From Capsaspora owczarzaki ATCC 30864 (Eukaryota; Opisthokonta; Filasterea), in the NCBI RefSeq assembly GCF_000151315.2, contig NW_011887297.1, positions 1,217,587-1,281,586 on the forward strand: a DNA stretch of 64,000 nt, read 5' to 3'. This document shows positions 46,189-58,016 of the stretch, in pieces. Each line of letters starts with the position of its first letter. The first letter of the stretch is position 1. The notes under the pieces were generated by a model. It had not been told where the DNA came from. It did no database searches and worked only from the letters and a program-made list of their open reading frames with translations. Both the position numbers and the translations under genes were made by a program.

Positions 46189-47921
46189 TCAGGCAAGTCG
46201 CCAGGGCAGGGTCTCGCCGGCTTGGAATGGAACAACCGCGGGTTGGGCGGCGCTGGCATCGCCGTAGCTCAGCTCGCTTTCGACGGTCAGAGGCTCACGC
46301 ACGAGCGTGACGGTGTCGGTGCTGGGCTTGGCCTGGTAGAAGCGGTTGCCGTTGTCGCTGGTGAAGGCTTGCAGCTTGTCGAGCGCGTTGTACTGCTCAA
46401 AGACGGATGCCAAGTACGGCAGCACGTGCGGTTGCGTGTAGACACCCGCGCAGCCGCTGGCACACTCCTTGGTCGAGCGAGGGTGCGGGGCGCTGTCCGA
46501 GCCCAGGAAGAACTTGGGGCTGCCAGACAGAATGGCGTCCCACAAGGCACGGCGGTCGCTCGGATACTTGGCCACGGGCTTGCAGTAGTTGTGGTTTTTG
46601 CCAGCCCAATCGTCGACAATCAGCGACAGATGGTGGACGGTCACGGTGGCTGCGACCGTGTCACCAAGCTCAAGGACCTTGAGGCAGAAGCAAGAAAAAC
46701 AAAACGGTGAGGCAAAAGGAACTTGTGAGCAACAGGATGATTGAACGAGTTTGTGACTTTTACCTTGCGCACAGCAGCGCCAGTGGTCACATGCTCGAGA
46801 ACGATGCGCAACTTGGGAAAGTCACGGTGGAGCTGCTCCAGGTGCTTCAGGAAGTGGACCTCGGCGTTCATGACACAGATGTCCTGCGGCAAAAGTTGAA
46901 AGGGGAAGAGTAAGATTCTGGATTTTTTTTGTTTTCTCTTGTCATGCAAGCTGCTCAATGCACTCACATCCTTGGGGTTGCTGGGCACTTCGCCGTGCAG
47001 GTTGAGAACCATGTTGGTCTCTTCCATCGCCTTGAAAACGGGGTAGTAGGCAGTGTAGCTCTCAATACCGCTTTCCGAGTTGGTGGTGACTCCGCGGGGA
47101 TAGGACTTGACGCCTGCAAGAACAACGACGCATCAGACTCACAACACAGCTCGTACCCATCTGGAACAAAAAAAAAGGGGGCAACATGGTCATGTTCTGC
47201 TACCTTTGATGCCAGCCGCGGCAGCCTTGCGAATTTCGTCAGGCGTGATTTCCGGGCCAAGATACAGCGTCATCCAATAATCCACGGATGCGTCGATTTG
47301 CTCGAGCTCGCGCTTGTATGCAAGTGCTTGTTCCGTCGACGCGATTGCCGGCTTGAGGTTGGGCTGGTGTCAAAATACAAGAAACATTCGGTTGGGTGAT
47401 GAGTGCATCCGAGTTGAAAACCCGAGCTCGATCAACCCAGTGAACACGATGAGACACATCATGCATTGTGACCATCCGAGTGAGTGCGGATGCGACCTGG
47501 CTTCTTCCTTCTATTGAGCCCCCCTTTGGCCCTTTGTGTCGGCGATGTGTCCCGTTTCGTTTCGTGCTCAATGACCTTCGAGGTCTTCCAATGTTCCTCC
47601 CAGTCTGCTGATACCTGGATCTGTTGCGAGCTTGCTTCCATCTTCAAACCTTACCATGACGAGGACCCGCACGACGCCACCGCGGCGGATGTGAGGGACG
47701 ACCATGCGCATGAGGTCGCCCTGGCGCAGGTGGACGTGCAGATCGGCCGCAGCAGGCAGCGTCAGTGTCGTAGCAGCAGTCGGAGCTGGAGTGAGCGACA
47801 TTGCACGAATGGAGATGGCTGATGAGGTTGACGATGCGACAGAGGCACAGGCAGTGGACAAGGTGGTGGTGCGCGAGACAGCAGAAGGCAATCGCAGCAG
47901 CAGCAGTGGCCGAAGAAGCAT
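46189..47921 (-). CDS. dihydroorotase (class II, homodimeric type)
   Basis: Exons 47921-47655, 47363-47204, 47113-46968, 46883-46764 and 46677-46189 give 393 aa. It closes carbamoyl-aspartate to dihydroorotate in pyrimidine synthesis. All zinc-site motifs of the E. coli PyrC/yeast URA4 type are present: ADLHVHLRQGD, VMPNLKPAI, KGVKSYPRGVTTNSESG (carbamylated Lys), NLHGEVP, LEHVTT and FFLGSDSAPHPRS. Domain size matches the monofunctional enzyme, not the animal CAD fusion. The first 40 residues (MLLRPLLLLRLPSAVSRTTT) are Arg/Ser/Leu-rich without acidic residues and look like a mitochondrial presequence. The alternative start at 47801 (MSLTPAPTAATTLTLP) gives the usual cytosolic N-terminus, so two products are possible. 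Confidence 0.94.
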
Positions 47922-48200
47922 GCAACAACAAAGAGAGACTGAGACAAAAGCAAAATAGAAGAACTGACGACGTGAATGGCATAGTCAAGAATTTGTAACA
48001 GTTGAACATTGACCTCGGTCAAGAGTGTCAGGGGATAGCTCAACTTTTTCGACGAGTCGTTCAATGTAATCGGATCAGAGACCAGGTTGATGGGTCATCC
48101 GCTTCAACATGCTTCCATGTACTGATTGTGCTCGTTGTAGTAGCAGTCTGATAATCTGAACTTCACTTTGCCAGTCCTCAATCCTTGTTGTCAATTCAAA

Positions 48201-50937
48201 ATGGTCAAGCTTGTGATTGTCTTCAAGAACGAAAAGTAAAGCAAAATCACCCACCCCCCAGAGTAGTGTGACTGGTCCATCGCATATCTGGGTCGTGTGA
48301 TGACGAGTTGGTAATGTACTTGTAATGCTTGGCGCAACAGCTCGGTTGCTCAGATTTCGGCGTTTTGTCCCGTTTTGTGAAATGCCTTCAGTTTCGAGCT
48401 CGAGGCGGACGAGCACGACTCTGTCACCGTCTTCCGCACGCAAGTGTACTCTGTCACTGGAGTTGAGCCAGAACGCCAGATCCTGGTCGGCATTGGCAAC
48501 AATCCAGCCCAGGTAAAGCTATGAAGGAAATGAAGGGAGCCCAATATGAGGTCATCAAACACTCGCTCGGGCTTCAGATTGGCGTTCCGAGACTGACGTT
48601 GACGTGGACGGTTCTCGATTCTTGTAGGAAGAAGACTTGCTGTCCAAGCATCGAGTGACGAACGGGCAGCGCATTCTGCTGATGGTGAGGCCCGGACCGC
48701 CGACCCAATCTGCGTCCCAACCTACTGCTGCTGCTGCTGCTCCTGCTCCTGCTGCTGCCCCTGCTCCTACCCCTGCCGCTCCTGCTCTGACGGCGCACGA
48801 GAGAATGGCCCAGCAGCTGGCTCAGCGGTTGACGCAGCAGCTCGCTGCCAACAACCACAACCCGGCTGGCTTGACGGAACTCACCCGTCGCTGCGAATCG
48901 TTCGCGAGACACGTCTACTATTACGAAGAGCCCGCCACACGCGACGCCGCGCTGGCAGTCATTCCAGTGCAGCTGCTAGAGCAGCGGGCACGCGACGCGG
49001 AGCAGAGTGGAGATGAAAAGCGGCAGCCAGACGCACGCGACGAGTTGCTGCGTCAATTGCTGCACTGGTTCAAGACGGAATTCTTCACCTGGGTGAACAG
49101 CGTGCCCTGTGAACGATGCGGATCGACAGAGACCCAAAATGCAGGGGCCGCGCGTCCCAACGCCAGCGAAGCGGCAGACCTGGCCGGGGTGGTGGAGATG
49201 CACCAATGCCGCCAGTGCACGCACGTCTCGCGCTTTCCGCGATACAACCACCCCCGCAAGCTGCTCGAGACACGCCGTGGCCGCTGCGGAGAGTGGGCCA
49301 ACTGCTTCACCTTGTGCTGCCGTGCGTTGGACTTTGACGCGCGCCACGTCCAGGACTGGACCGACCACGTCTGGACCGAGGTGTACTCGAACGCGCGCCG
49401 ACAATGGCTGCACTGCGACCCCTGCGAGAACGCTCTCGACACACCGCTCATGTACGAGACTGGCTGGGGCAAGAAGCTCTCGTACGTGATTGCCTTTTCA
49501 AAGGACGAAGTGCGTGATGTGACGCGCCGCTACACCCGCACCTTTGATCTCCCTGAAGGCGTGCGCTCCCGGCGCACGCTCTGCGACGAAGTTGCACTTT
49601 CTAGTGTCGTCGCACGTTTGGACACGCAGCAGAAGACCCGGATGCGCATCACTGCAAACAGTCCGCGAGCGCTCGAGCTTGCCAGTCGTGCAGCTGCCGA
49701 GAACCAAGAATTGGCCGGCGTGATTGCGGTGCAAGCCACACGTGCGCTCAAGAGCGAAGAGCTGCGCGGAAGGCAATCCGGCTCGCTTGGGTGGAAGCTC
49801 GCGCGAGGCGAAATGGGTCTGCCTGCACCTTCAGCTCAGCTTTCCACGCAGATCGGCGCAGTGGTACCCACGCCGTTTGCAGGCTGTCTCCTTGTTGCTA
49901 GCGAGCGCAACATTCTGCGCTACGACATTACCGAGACGGGCTCGTGGACGCGCTGGGTGTGGCGAACTGTGCCTGACTCGCCGAAAGGAAAGGCCTCGCT
50001 CTCGCTTGTCGTCCGCCATGCGTCGGGTGACGGCGCTGCGATCGCAAGTACAGCAGCAGCAGCAGTGGCGGTAGCAGCCTCCTCCTCCTCCTCCTCCGAA
50101 GGTGATTTGCCGAATGGTGCCACCGTACTTGCCGTCTACTCTGAGCTTGGCCAAGTTCTCAACCTGGCCACGCTCAAGCCGTTCACCTCCAACTACACGT
50201 TCTCTCGTGCGGCGCGTGCAATCTTCTCTCCACACGACGGGCATTTGCTCGTGAGCGATGCTGGCGCCGACGTGATTGTTCGGTTTGATGGCATCACGGG
50301 CGCGTTCAAGGATGTGTTTGCGAGAGGTACCAGCTCTGTGCCACTGTCGTGTCCGCTCGGCATGGCCTTCTCGGCCGACCAGGAGCGACTGCTAGTTTGC
50401 TCCTCGAAAACCAACACGATTGTCGCGCTGAATGCACGCACCGGCGCCCCTCTCTCGGTTCTTGCCACGGGTGCTTTGTTGAGCGCTCCTTCGAATCTCG
50501 TCGTCACATCTTCTTCTTCTTCCTCCTCCTCCTCCTCCTCATCTTCCTCGACCCAGGCAGGATCGGCAGAGGATGGCCATCCGGCGGACGCGCTGTTCGT
50601 GACCAGCAAAGGTGCCAATTCGTTGGTTCGTTTTGTCGCCTCCACTGGCCGAGGGCTTGGAACTGTCGTCTCTTGCCCGCAGCCGCACGACGTTGTTTTG
50701 CTGCCCTCGGGTGTGCTTGCCGTCTCGAGTTTCGCGTCTGACAAGCTCATGTTTGTTGATGCGACGCAGTACGCCCAGGCCTCGAGCTCGTCTGAACAAC
50801 CCAATGCAGCACTTTTGGCCACCATGGAGGCCATCAAGGCGCCGAGTGCAATGGCATTCTTGCCACTGTCAGCAACTTCCCGAGATTGCGCCTCGCCACG
50901 AGACCGCAGCGCCTGCACCACGCCTGTGGTTCACTGA
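48201..50937 (+). CDS. peptide:N-glycanase with UBL and propeller-like C-terminus
   Basis: Exons 48201-48235, 48392-48512 and 48628-50937 give 821 aa. Residues 1-75 look like a ubiquitin-like domain (MVKLVIVFKNE...ILLMVRPG). A Pro/Ala linker follows. The transglutaminase-like core (about 170-370) has both CxxC zinc pairs (CERC about 213, CRQC about 246) and the triad RGRCGEWANCF (Cys about 271), DWTDHVWTEVY (His about 299) and HCDPCE (Asp about 316). It should deglycosylate misfolded glycoproteins in the cytosol. From about 460 to the end, in place of the animal PAW domain, there are repeats resembling NHL/YVTN-type propeller blades: HLLVSDAGADVIVRFDGITG, RLLVCSSKTNTIVALNARTG, ALFVTSKGANSLVRF, GVLAVSSFASDKLMFVD. 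A poly-Ser insert interrupts one blade (about 50510-50550). Triad and frame intact. Confidence 0.9.
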
Positions 50938-51021
50938 TTTTTTGCTTGTGCTTTCCAAATGTGCAGCTTGCGTGGAAATAAACGCACTACTCAATGTTTG
51001 TTTTATTTCGTCGCCAACTTT

Positions 51022-53199
51022 TCAGGGAATAGTTCGGAAGCACACCGGCGTGCACTCCAACGTGACGAGATTCAATAATACAATGGTCTGGGTCGTGGAG
51101 AATGTTGGGATGAGCACCAAGCGCACCGATTGCCCGTCTTCGCCCTTGAGCACACTCGTCGCAAACTCTGGTTGGTTGGCCGCAAAGTAGACGTGCGGTG
51201 AGCTTTCCAAAATGAACGGGTCTGCGTTCAGCGGGAAGCATGCTAGTTGGAGGGCAAGATACGGCAGTCACAAAACCAGACAACAGAGTGAGCAAAAAAA
51301 AAAAAAAAGAAAGGCAAATCTTGCGGGACAACATTGCACTGCCCCGCATGTGTACCGAGGGTGTCTGGCGCTGTTGGGGCCAGGTGTCGGCCCTGCAGCG
51401 TATGCTCAAGCAAAGCAAGGCGGTCGTCGCCAATCTGAAACTTGATCATGTCATCGATGGGCTGGCCCGACGTGCCCATGATGCTAGACACAATGATCAC
51501 AGCAAAGCAAAGCAAACAAACGGGAATGGTGAGAATCACATCACGGTCAACAGCACCGAGTCCAAAAAACAGTTCCTAACTCACTGCACACCGTCAACTG
51601 CAACATGATATGGGTTGGGGACTGTCTGGAATGTTTGCAAGGCATATGCACGTGGGAAAAGACAACGATGAAGGGGCTGCTGCGGCAAAATGTGGTTGGT
51701 CGGGTCGAGTGGTCCTGACATGACATCCACGGGACAGGTTGACGCAATGTTGCTCAGGATGGAGTCGAGTTGCTGCGTCGTCTGGAGACCCAGCGAGACT
51801 GCGTTGCGGGCCATGTACTTTGGCTAAACGTAGACCCGGAGCGAATCAACCAGTAGTGGTGAGAACAAAAGTCAGTCCAAATCTCACAAGCCGAGAGACC
51901 AAAAGCAACAAGCAGTACATACCTTGGACGCCTCTTCCAGCTCTTTTTGATTAAACAGACTATTTCCTGCCACAACTACCCGCACCACGCTTGCTGCAAG
52001 GTCTTTGTTCTGTTTTCAATAGCGAGCAAAAAAAAAAAACCAAGTTGGTCCAGAGCAAACTCTCACTACACACACACAGTTGCAAAGTACGATGGTCTCT
52101 CACCAATTCTCCGCCCAGATTACCGCACAGAAACTCGGACAAGAGCTCGAGCGCGAGCGGATCCTGGTCGGATTTGCCGAGTTCGAGCCCAGACACGATC
52201 GCAACATGCGGATCCAGCTCATCGCCGCGCATGCGCGAAGCAGTGTCCAACGCAGGTTGCGGCGCCGGGCCAGCCATCAACCACTCCTCGACGACAAACT
52301 CGCCACCAGATTGCTCAGTGCCAAGCACAGCAACAACGTCGCCAGTCACCAGCTCGCTCGAGGGAAAGTTGCCGCCGAGTCGGACGCGCCCGGACGAGTC
52401 TTCCAATACGATAAAGTCGTCGTCCGACGTGTACCTTGCTCGAGGAGGTTGTGGCACGAGATCGCGCTAAAAGACGAACAACAACAAGCACAAACAGGTT
52501 TCGATGTCAGTACTCAAAGACGAAAGGATTGAGCGCCGGTTGTCCAACTTTGTTACCTCCTCTGCGATTTCCTTCAAGATGCTTGGCTTGAGTGTCATTT
52601 CCTTGTACAAGGTGCCAACAGCGAAGCAGCGCCTTCCGATTTCGAGATGCACGAGCTGGTTGACGAACGACGGAGCTGCTGTTTTATGTTGTGTTTTCGG
52701 AAGAAGACGAGCAAGACCGGAGCACCAATGAGAAATTGCACAATACAATGACCAAATGGATGGACAGACGGGGAAGACTCGAGCAAGACGGCTGGGAAGG
52801 ACGAAGAAGATTCTGGCGGGAAAATCGGTGTAGAATTCCCGCCAAAAATCCATCCATTGCAAGCAACAACCATCTCATCTCGTCTCTCCGTCGCTGATGC
52901 TCACGGAGTCCTGCGGCGGGCTTGGTCCAGCGATCCTGTGCACGCTTCAGCACAATGGGCTTGAGCGCATGGAGGCGGTCAAAGTAGATGTGCGAGTACT
53001 GGCGCTCAAACAGGCGCTGCTGGGTGACTTGGAAGCGCTCGTTGAAGCTCGCGTAGGACGCCTCTGCGCGCCGCTCCAGCTGTCCGTTGGCTGTGTCTGA
53101 TGATGATGATGATGCCGATGCCTGTTGTGCAGGATGGTGCTGGGAGAGCAGGCTTGCGAGCAGACCTGCGTCGTAGGATGTCGATGTATCCATCTGCAT
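51022..53199 (-). CDS. POLD2: DNA polymerase delta small subunit
   Basis: Exons 53199-52905, 52678-52557, 52466-52104, 52009-51923, 51823-51585, 51483-51356 and 51242-51022 give 484 aa, near human POLD2 (469 aa). It aligns along its whole length: FERQYSHIYFDRLHALKPIV, CFAVGTLYKEMTLKPSILKE, LVPQPPRARYTSDDDFIVLED (OB fold), VVVAGNSLF, then DVMSGPLDPTNHILPQQPLH, AVDGVQHIMGTSGQPIDDM, APDTLACFPLNADPFIL and SSPHVYFAANQP in the inactive calcineurin-like phosphoesterase fold. It tethers the catalytic subunit of polymerase delta to the rest of the holoenzyme. Two adjacent start codons are possible (MQMDTSTS); the first was taken. It lies 84 bp from the convergent PNGase stop. Confidence 0.96.
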
Positions 53200-53277
53200 T
53201 TGTGAATTCGGTGATACAACAATACCAAGAGTGAGATACTGCAGTCTTGCTTTTTTGTCTTGTATTTAGACTACTCG
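53200..53277. promoter_or_regulatory. 78-bp divergent promoter region, POLD2/Josephin
   Basis: Divergent start codons only 78 bp apart. Contains TTTTTTGTCTTGTATTTAGA; no clear TATA element. Confidence 0.55.
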
Positions 53278-54282
53278 ATGTCAATCTACCATGAGAAGCA
53301 ATCCATGCAACTCTGCGCAATGCACGCCATCAACAACATGGTAACTCATCCCAATGCATTGTGATGGACTGTTCTTCCAACTAACGCCTCGTCTGACTAT
53401 TGCGTGTTCGTACTGAATGACGTGGTTGGTCTGTGTTTGGCAGATGCAGCAGCAGGTGTGCACACGAGCCGACTTGGAGCAGATTGCAGCTGGACTTCAT
53501 GCCACGACCTGCGACGCTGCTGCTGCTGCTGCTGCTGTTGCCGCAACGACGACGACGACGACGACTTCAACCGATGACAATGACTCGACGATGACAAAGC
53601 CCGACTCCATCTCGTGGACGGAGCGCATTGGGCGGTGGTGGGGAAATCCGCATCGCTCGGTGCTCGGGACTGGGAATTACGACGCGAACGTCCTCGCTGC
53701 GGCGGTCGAGGTGTTTATGGGCATGGAAGTCAAGTGGTTTGATGTCAGGAAACCCGTTCGAGAGATCTGTCTCGAGGCAGAGGTGGACCAGCGAGAGGAA
53801 CAGCTCGTTTCAAGAAGCACCGCGGCCAGCCACAGCAAACCGTCGTCCGCCCTAGGCGAGGGCAGCCAGCGACAGCCACCACGTCCGTTTGGCATCTTTG
53901 TAAACATTGACCGTCCATTCCTGGCGTTTGGCGCACGGCACTGGTTTGCGGTTCGGGAAATCGCTGGCGTTTATTACAACTTGGATTCGACGCTGGACGA
54001 GCCCGAGGCGTTTGCATCCGTCGACGAGGTGACAAGCTGTTGTAGCAACGTGCTGGCGTTGGCTGGCATGCTGGCTTTGGCTGGGCTGATGGAGGTGGCT
54101 GAAGCGAGAAGGCGTACTGACTTGCTGCTCGTTTTTTTTTTTGTTTTTTTTTTTTGGTTGTTTGTTCATGACGATCGGTGTGGCTGCTGGTGTCATTCCA
54201 GATCTATGAATTTTTGCAAGAGCTCGTTCATGTCAAGCGTGCGCAGCTGCTACTCGTGCGACCGAGAGCGACTGCCAAGTAG
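53278..54282 (+). CDS. Josephin-domain deubiquitinase
   Basis: Exons 53278-53340, 53444-54028 and 54202-54282 give 242 aa. It matches Josephin-1/2: EKQSMQLCAMHAINNM with catalytic Cys13, NPHRSVLGTGNYDANVLAAAVEVFMGMEVKWFD (written here as segments NPHRSVLGTGNYD and VFMGMEVKWFD), then ARHWFAVREIAG with the catalytic His (about 187) and VYYNLDS with the third catalytic position. It should cleave ubiquitin chains. Two low-complexity inserts are absent from the animal protein: Ala/Thr-rich (AAAAAAAVAATTTTTTT, about 36-55) and a charged Ser-rich loop (about 130-155). The last short exon (27 codons) supplies the expected final helix and strand (IYEFLQELVHVKRAQLLLVR). All catalytic residues intact. 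Confidence 0.93.
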
Positions 54283-54708
54283 CGATTGACAAGCATTTTT
54301 GAATTGTGGTGCTCGTTCGACTTGAGCGGGTTTTCACCATTTGAGCACAGAGCACTGAGATCCGAGCACTGAGACTTGAGCCATGAGATCCAGCATCTGA
54401 ACTGCTGTATGATACGCCAGCACTACGCAGACCTGAGCCATGAGCCGGAGATCTGCGCACGGAGGCCGGAGGAGCTCTGTCTGCAGCTTTGAGCTCTATA
54501 TTGAAGCATGAGACTCAGAGACCTAGAAGCACCAAGCTTGGCAGCTCTACGTTGGCAACCCTTGCCAACAACAGGATGTAACAAATACAACTTCTAAACG
54601 ATGATCAATCCACTCTTGGTCGAGCTATGCTTCTCTCAGACCTCTCCATCTTTTGCCTTGTTTTTGCAGTCTTCTTTCAATCTTCACCTTATTGTTGAGC
54701 GTGCGCAT
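54283..54708. other. intergenic with degenerate gagcactgag repeats
   Basis: Between about 54340 and 54515 the sequence is built of variants of CTGAG/CATGAG/GAGCAC words (gagcactgaga, gagccatgaga) in irregular order. No gene seen. Downstream, from 54601, the reading frame of the deformylase gene is open with an earlier ATG. Confidence 0.55.
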
Positions 54709-55412
54709 ATGTTGCTGAGAGCGCTGCGCTACTTGAGCTTGCTGCCAGAGCATCTGCGGCACCGCGGACTGCTCGCGATCGGAGAAGACTCGCTGCGCCT
54801 GCCATCTCGGTAAACAGCAAACGACTCTCCAATCTCTTTGCAATGGTGGTCAGCGGAGGAAGAGGCGGCTCGCCATGCCCAGGTTGGCTTTGATGACTGA
54901 CCGACTGGTCTGAAAATCACAGGCAAGTCTCGCTCGACGAGCTGCGCAGCTCAGCCACACAGGCATTGATTGACCGCATGATTGCCACGATGCGGCGGAC
55001 GGAGGGCGTCGGGATTGCGGCAGTCCAGCTGGGCGACAACCGCGCGATCGCGTGCATCGAGTTCACTGCAAAGCACTTGGCGGAGGCGACCCCAGAGATG
55101 GCCGCGACGCACAAGATGGAAGCAGTGCCACTCACAGTCATGGTCAATCCGCGCGTGCTCAGGGCGAGCAGCGATCTGGTCGAAGGCGCAGAGGGCTGTC
55201 TGTCCGTGCCTGGGATGCAGGCGATCGTCTTCCGGCCGAGACACGTCGCGATTGACTGCCTGGATCGCAACGGCGCACCGCAGACACTGAAACTCAGTGG
55301 CTGGAGTGCCCGCATTGCCATGCACGAGGTCGATCATCTTAAGGGCGAGCTATTTACCGATAAAATGGAGCGGAAAAGCCTCGCCGTCATGCACAAGTGG
55401 CTGCACTGGTGA
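54709..55412 (+). CDS. peptide deformylase, probably mitochondrial
   Basis: Exons 54709-54809 and 54923-55412 give 196 aa. All three metal/active-site motifs are intact: GVGIAAVQLG (about 61-70), EGCLSVPG (about 123-130) and HEVDHLKGELF (about 168). It removes the formyl group from the N-terminal Met of new organellar proteins. The N-terminus (MLLRALRYLSLLPEHLRHRG) is Arg/Leu-rich without acidic residues until Glu14 and fits a mitochondrial presequence. An in-frame ATG at 54601 would extend it by 36 residues (MINPLLVELCFSQ), which is less presequence-like. The junction ...LRLPSR|QVSLDEL reproduces the family's 'vLR.p...v' start. Confidence 0.92.
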
Positions 55413-55654
55413 AAATCGCATGTACAGTACTGTAGAGCTGGTCATAATAGTCATAGTTTTAATAATCATGGAGATGGTATCATGGGAAACACAAGAGATG
55501 TTGTGGATCAATCCTGCACAACAGAAGCCAGAAGAGAGGTGCGGCAAACCCTAAAACCCCAATTCGAATTGGTTTTGTTAACTTGAAAGAAAAAAAAATA
55601 GCAAAGGTCGTTTGGTCACCCAAGTGAGCAAGAGTTCCAAAGGAACCACGGCAC

Positions 55655-57827
55655 TCACAAAAAGGCGCTTGATGCCGAGGATGACGACGATGAATATGAG
55701 GAGGACGAGGAAATGGACGAGACATCCGCTCCCATCATCTCCTTGCGAGCTTTCTTTCGGGCACGGCGAAGCTGTGCTAGCATTTCGGCCTTTCGGTGAA
55801 GAGCGGCGCCTACTCGCTGCAACTCGTGCGAAATCGTCAGCGCGCTAAGCACCTTGCCAATCGCCCGTTCCTTTTCGAGCACCTCGCTCATGTCGCTGTA
55901 CTCGCTGTTGTCAATCGAGGAATGTGCGAGGAAGGTGAGCGTCAATGCACAATGAAAAGTTCTTCAGCACAAATAGGAATCCTTGCTTGCTGGTTGGCAT
56001 CAAACTTACAATTGAAGTTGCCCGCACTCGGCCTCCATAGCGGCGATCACTCCGTCGAGGTCGCTGGGATGTAATGGCGTGTCAAAGCTTGCCATTGCCG
56101 GAACCTGCGGTGATTTGTGGGTGGGTCCGGCGGCAAGTCGACCCTCCGCGGCCCTTTCCAGATTGCGTGCGGACAGCAGAGTTCGCAACACGTTATCATG
56201 CGCAGTCCGAAGCTCGTCCGAGGACAGTACCGATGTCTGAGGTAAGGCAGCAAGTTGAGAACAAATGATTTGTCAGCAATCAGTGAATATAAAACTAAAA
56301 AACAGAAAAAAAAAAAAAAAAAAAAAAAAAAACACCAAGGACGAACCTGATCAGTTTCATCAGCAGGTTGTGGAATCACACCGTGAGACAGCGATGCACC
56401 CGGAGCAGTCGGTAGTTGCTGCTGTTGTGCGTTTTGAGGAGGAGAATGTTGCTGTTGTTGTAATTGCTGCTGCTGTTGTTGTAATTGCTGCTGTTGCTGC
56501 TGCTGCATTTGCTGAAACTGCAACTGATAACGCTCTTGAGTTTGCTGCAACAAAGCGACATCGCGCTACCCATAAGACCAAAATCAGGGTGAGTTGGCAA
56601 GAGTTTTCAATGGACAACACCAAAAACACTCACCTCAAGCCGCTGGACTTTTCGCGACTCCTCTGCAAGCTGCTCGAGGACTTGGGGATAATTTGTGGCA
56701 GCCTGCTCTTGAGCGGGCATTGCGATGGGCCTCGTAGAGCCGGCAGCTCCGTTTTGTGGATTCTGAACAGGTGGGGCAACAGGAATGTGTTGCTGCTGTG
56801 GCTGTTGCTGCTGTTGTGCCTGCTGTTGTGGCTGCTGTTGTGGCTGCTGTTGCTGAATTCGTGGCACATCCGGCGTTGTACGCGGGGTGGGACCGGCTGC
56901 TCCATACGCGTGTTGGTACGCCCGCTGGCCCAGCTGAGCTGGCTGATCCCCTCCAATCGGACTAATCACCCCTCGAGGCATTGCTGAGGGCTGAGCCGCT
57001 CCGGCGTTTGCCCGTGTGTTGCGCTCCACCAAGGTCGGGGTGTACATGGCTTCCGAGCGTCCCAGCGGCGGCTGCTGTTGCAGCTGCTGGCGAGCATAAC
57101 TTTCAGGCGCGAGATACACGCCGGCCTCGTAACCACGGTCAAACAAACCTGGCCGCGCAAGAGCAGACTCGAGTGTGCACGGTGCAAGCTTGAGCTGACC
57201 CAGTGATGCCAGGATACGCGCAGGCGCCTGTCGGCTTGCCTCCAAGAGCTCGAGCTTTTCCTTGAGCGCCGCAATCGCGTCAATCACCGCTGTGTTCCAA
57301 GCAATTCGACTCATTGGTGTGAGTTCCTTGTCAAAGAAGCGTGGACTTTCCACTTTGGGCTCCACTTTGTTTCAAAAAGTCAAAACGCTTGTCTCAGCTC
57401 AGCGCAAAGAAACGAAATTTGAATTTTTGGCGCCTTTTTTGCTTCATCTTTTTTGGCCTTTTTTCTTCGATTCGGTCCTGGCGTTGAAACGTCGTTCCCC
57501 ACTCTCGTTCAAGCCACAGCAAAACAACCAAACAGCAACAATGCAACAGTATCGAGTGGATGTACGCTGTGTCTCGGGCGTTGAGACGGAGAGCGATGGC
57601 AGCGGCGGTGGCGATTCAACTCGACGCAGCAGTGGCTTCTGCTGATACTGATACTGCTGCTGCTGGTGATAGGCCTCGGGCGACGCATACGAGCCAAGCG
57701 ACGCAGTGTACGGTGACGATGATGCAGGCGATGCGCTCGGCGTCGAGAACCCCGCTGGACCAGCAGCAGCAGCAACAGTGGTGGAATAAGCTGCCGTAGT
57801 CCAGCTGGAAGGATGATGAGCGAGCAT
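55655..57827 (-). CDS. Gln-rich coiled-coil protein, unknown family
   Basis: Exons 57827-57566, 57364-56634, 56565-56347, 56236-56010 and 55904-55655 give 562 aa; every junction is in phase. Residues 1-85 are Ser/Ala/Pro- and Gln-rich. A folded-looking segment follows (ESPRFFDKELTPMSRIAWNT, then AVIDAIAALKEKLELLEASR), then long poly-Gln/Pro stretches (residues about 210-370). Two C-terminal helical regions (SDELRTAHDNVLRTLLSARN; SEVLEKERAIGKVLSALTIS) and a basic patch (RRARKKARKEM) end in a poly-Ser tail. The make-up suggests a nuclear transcription or chromatin co-factor subunit, but I recognise no family and this is only inference. It is divergent from the SET gene at 58017. Confidence 0.7.
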
Positions 57828-58016
57828 TGAGAAAAACTTAGGGAAAAAAAAAAAAAAAAAAGATTGACTGAGACGCAAAGCATTCATGTAGATTGTTAGA
57901 AGCTGCATTACATGAAACTCAGACGAATGCTGTACAAGTGGCGATGGCTTGTATGGACGGAAATGGGTCCAGTCATCCACATTCAGAGTCCTTTCCACAC
58001 ACACTTTGCCCCCGAC

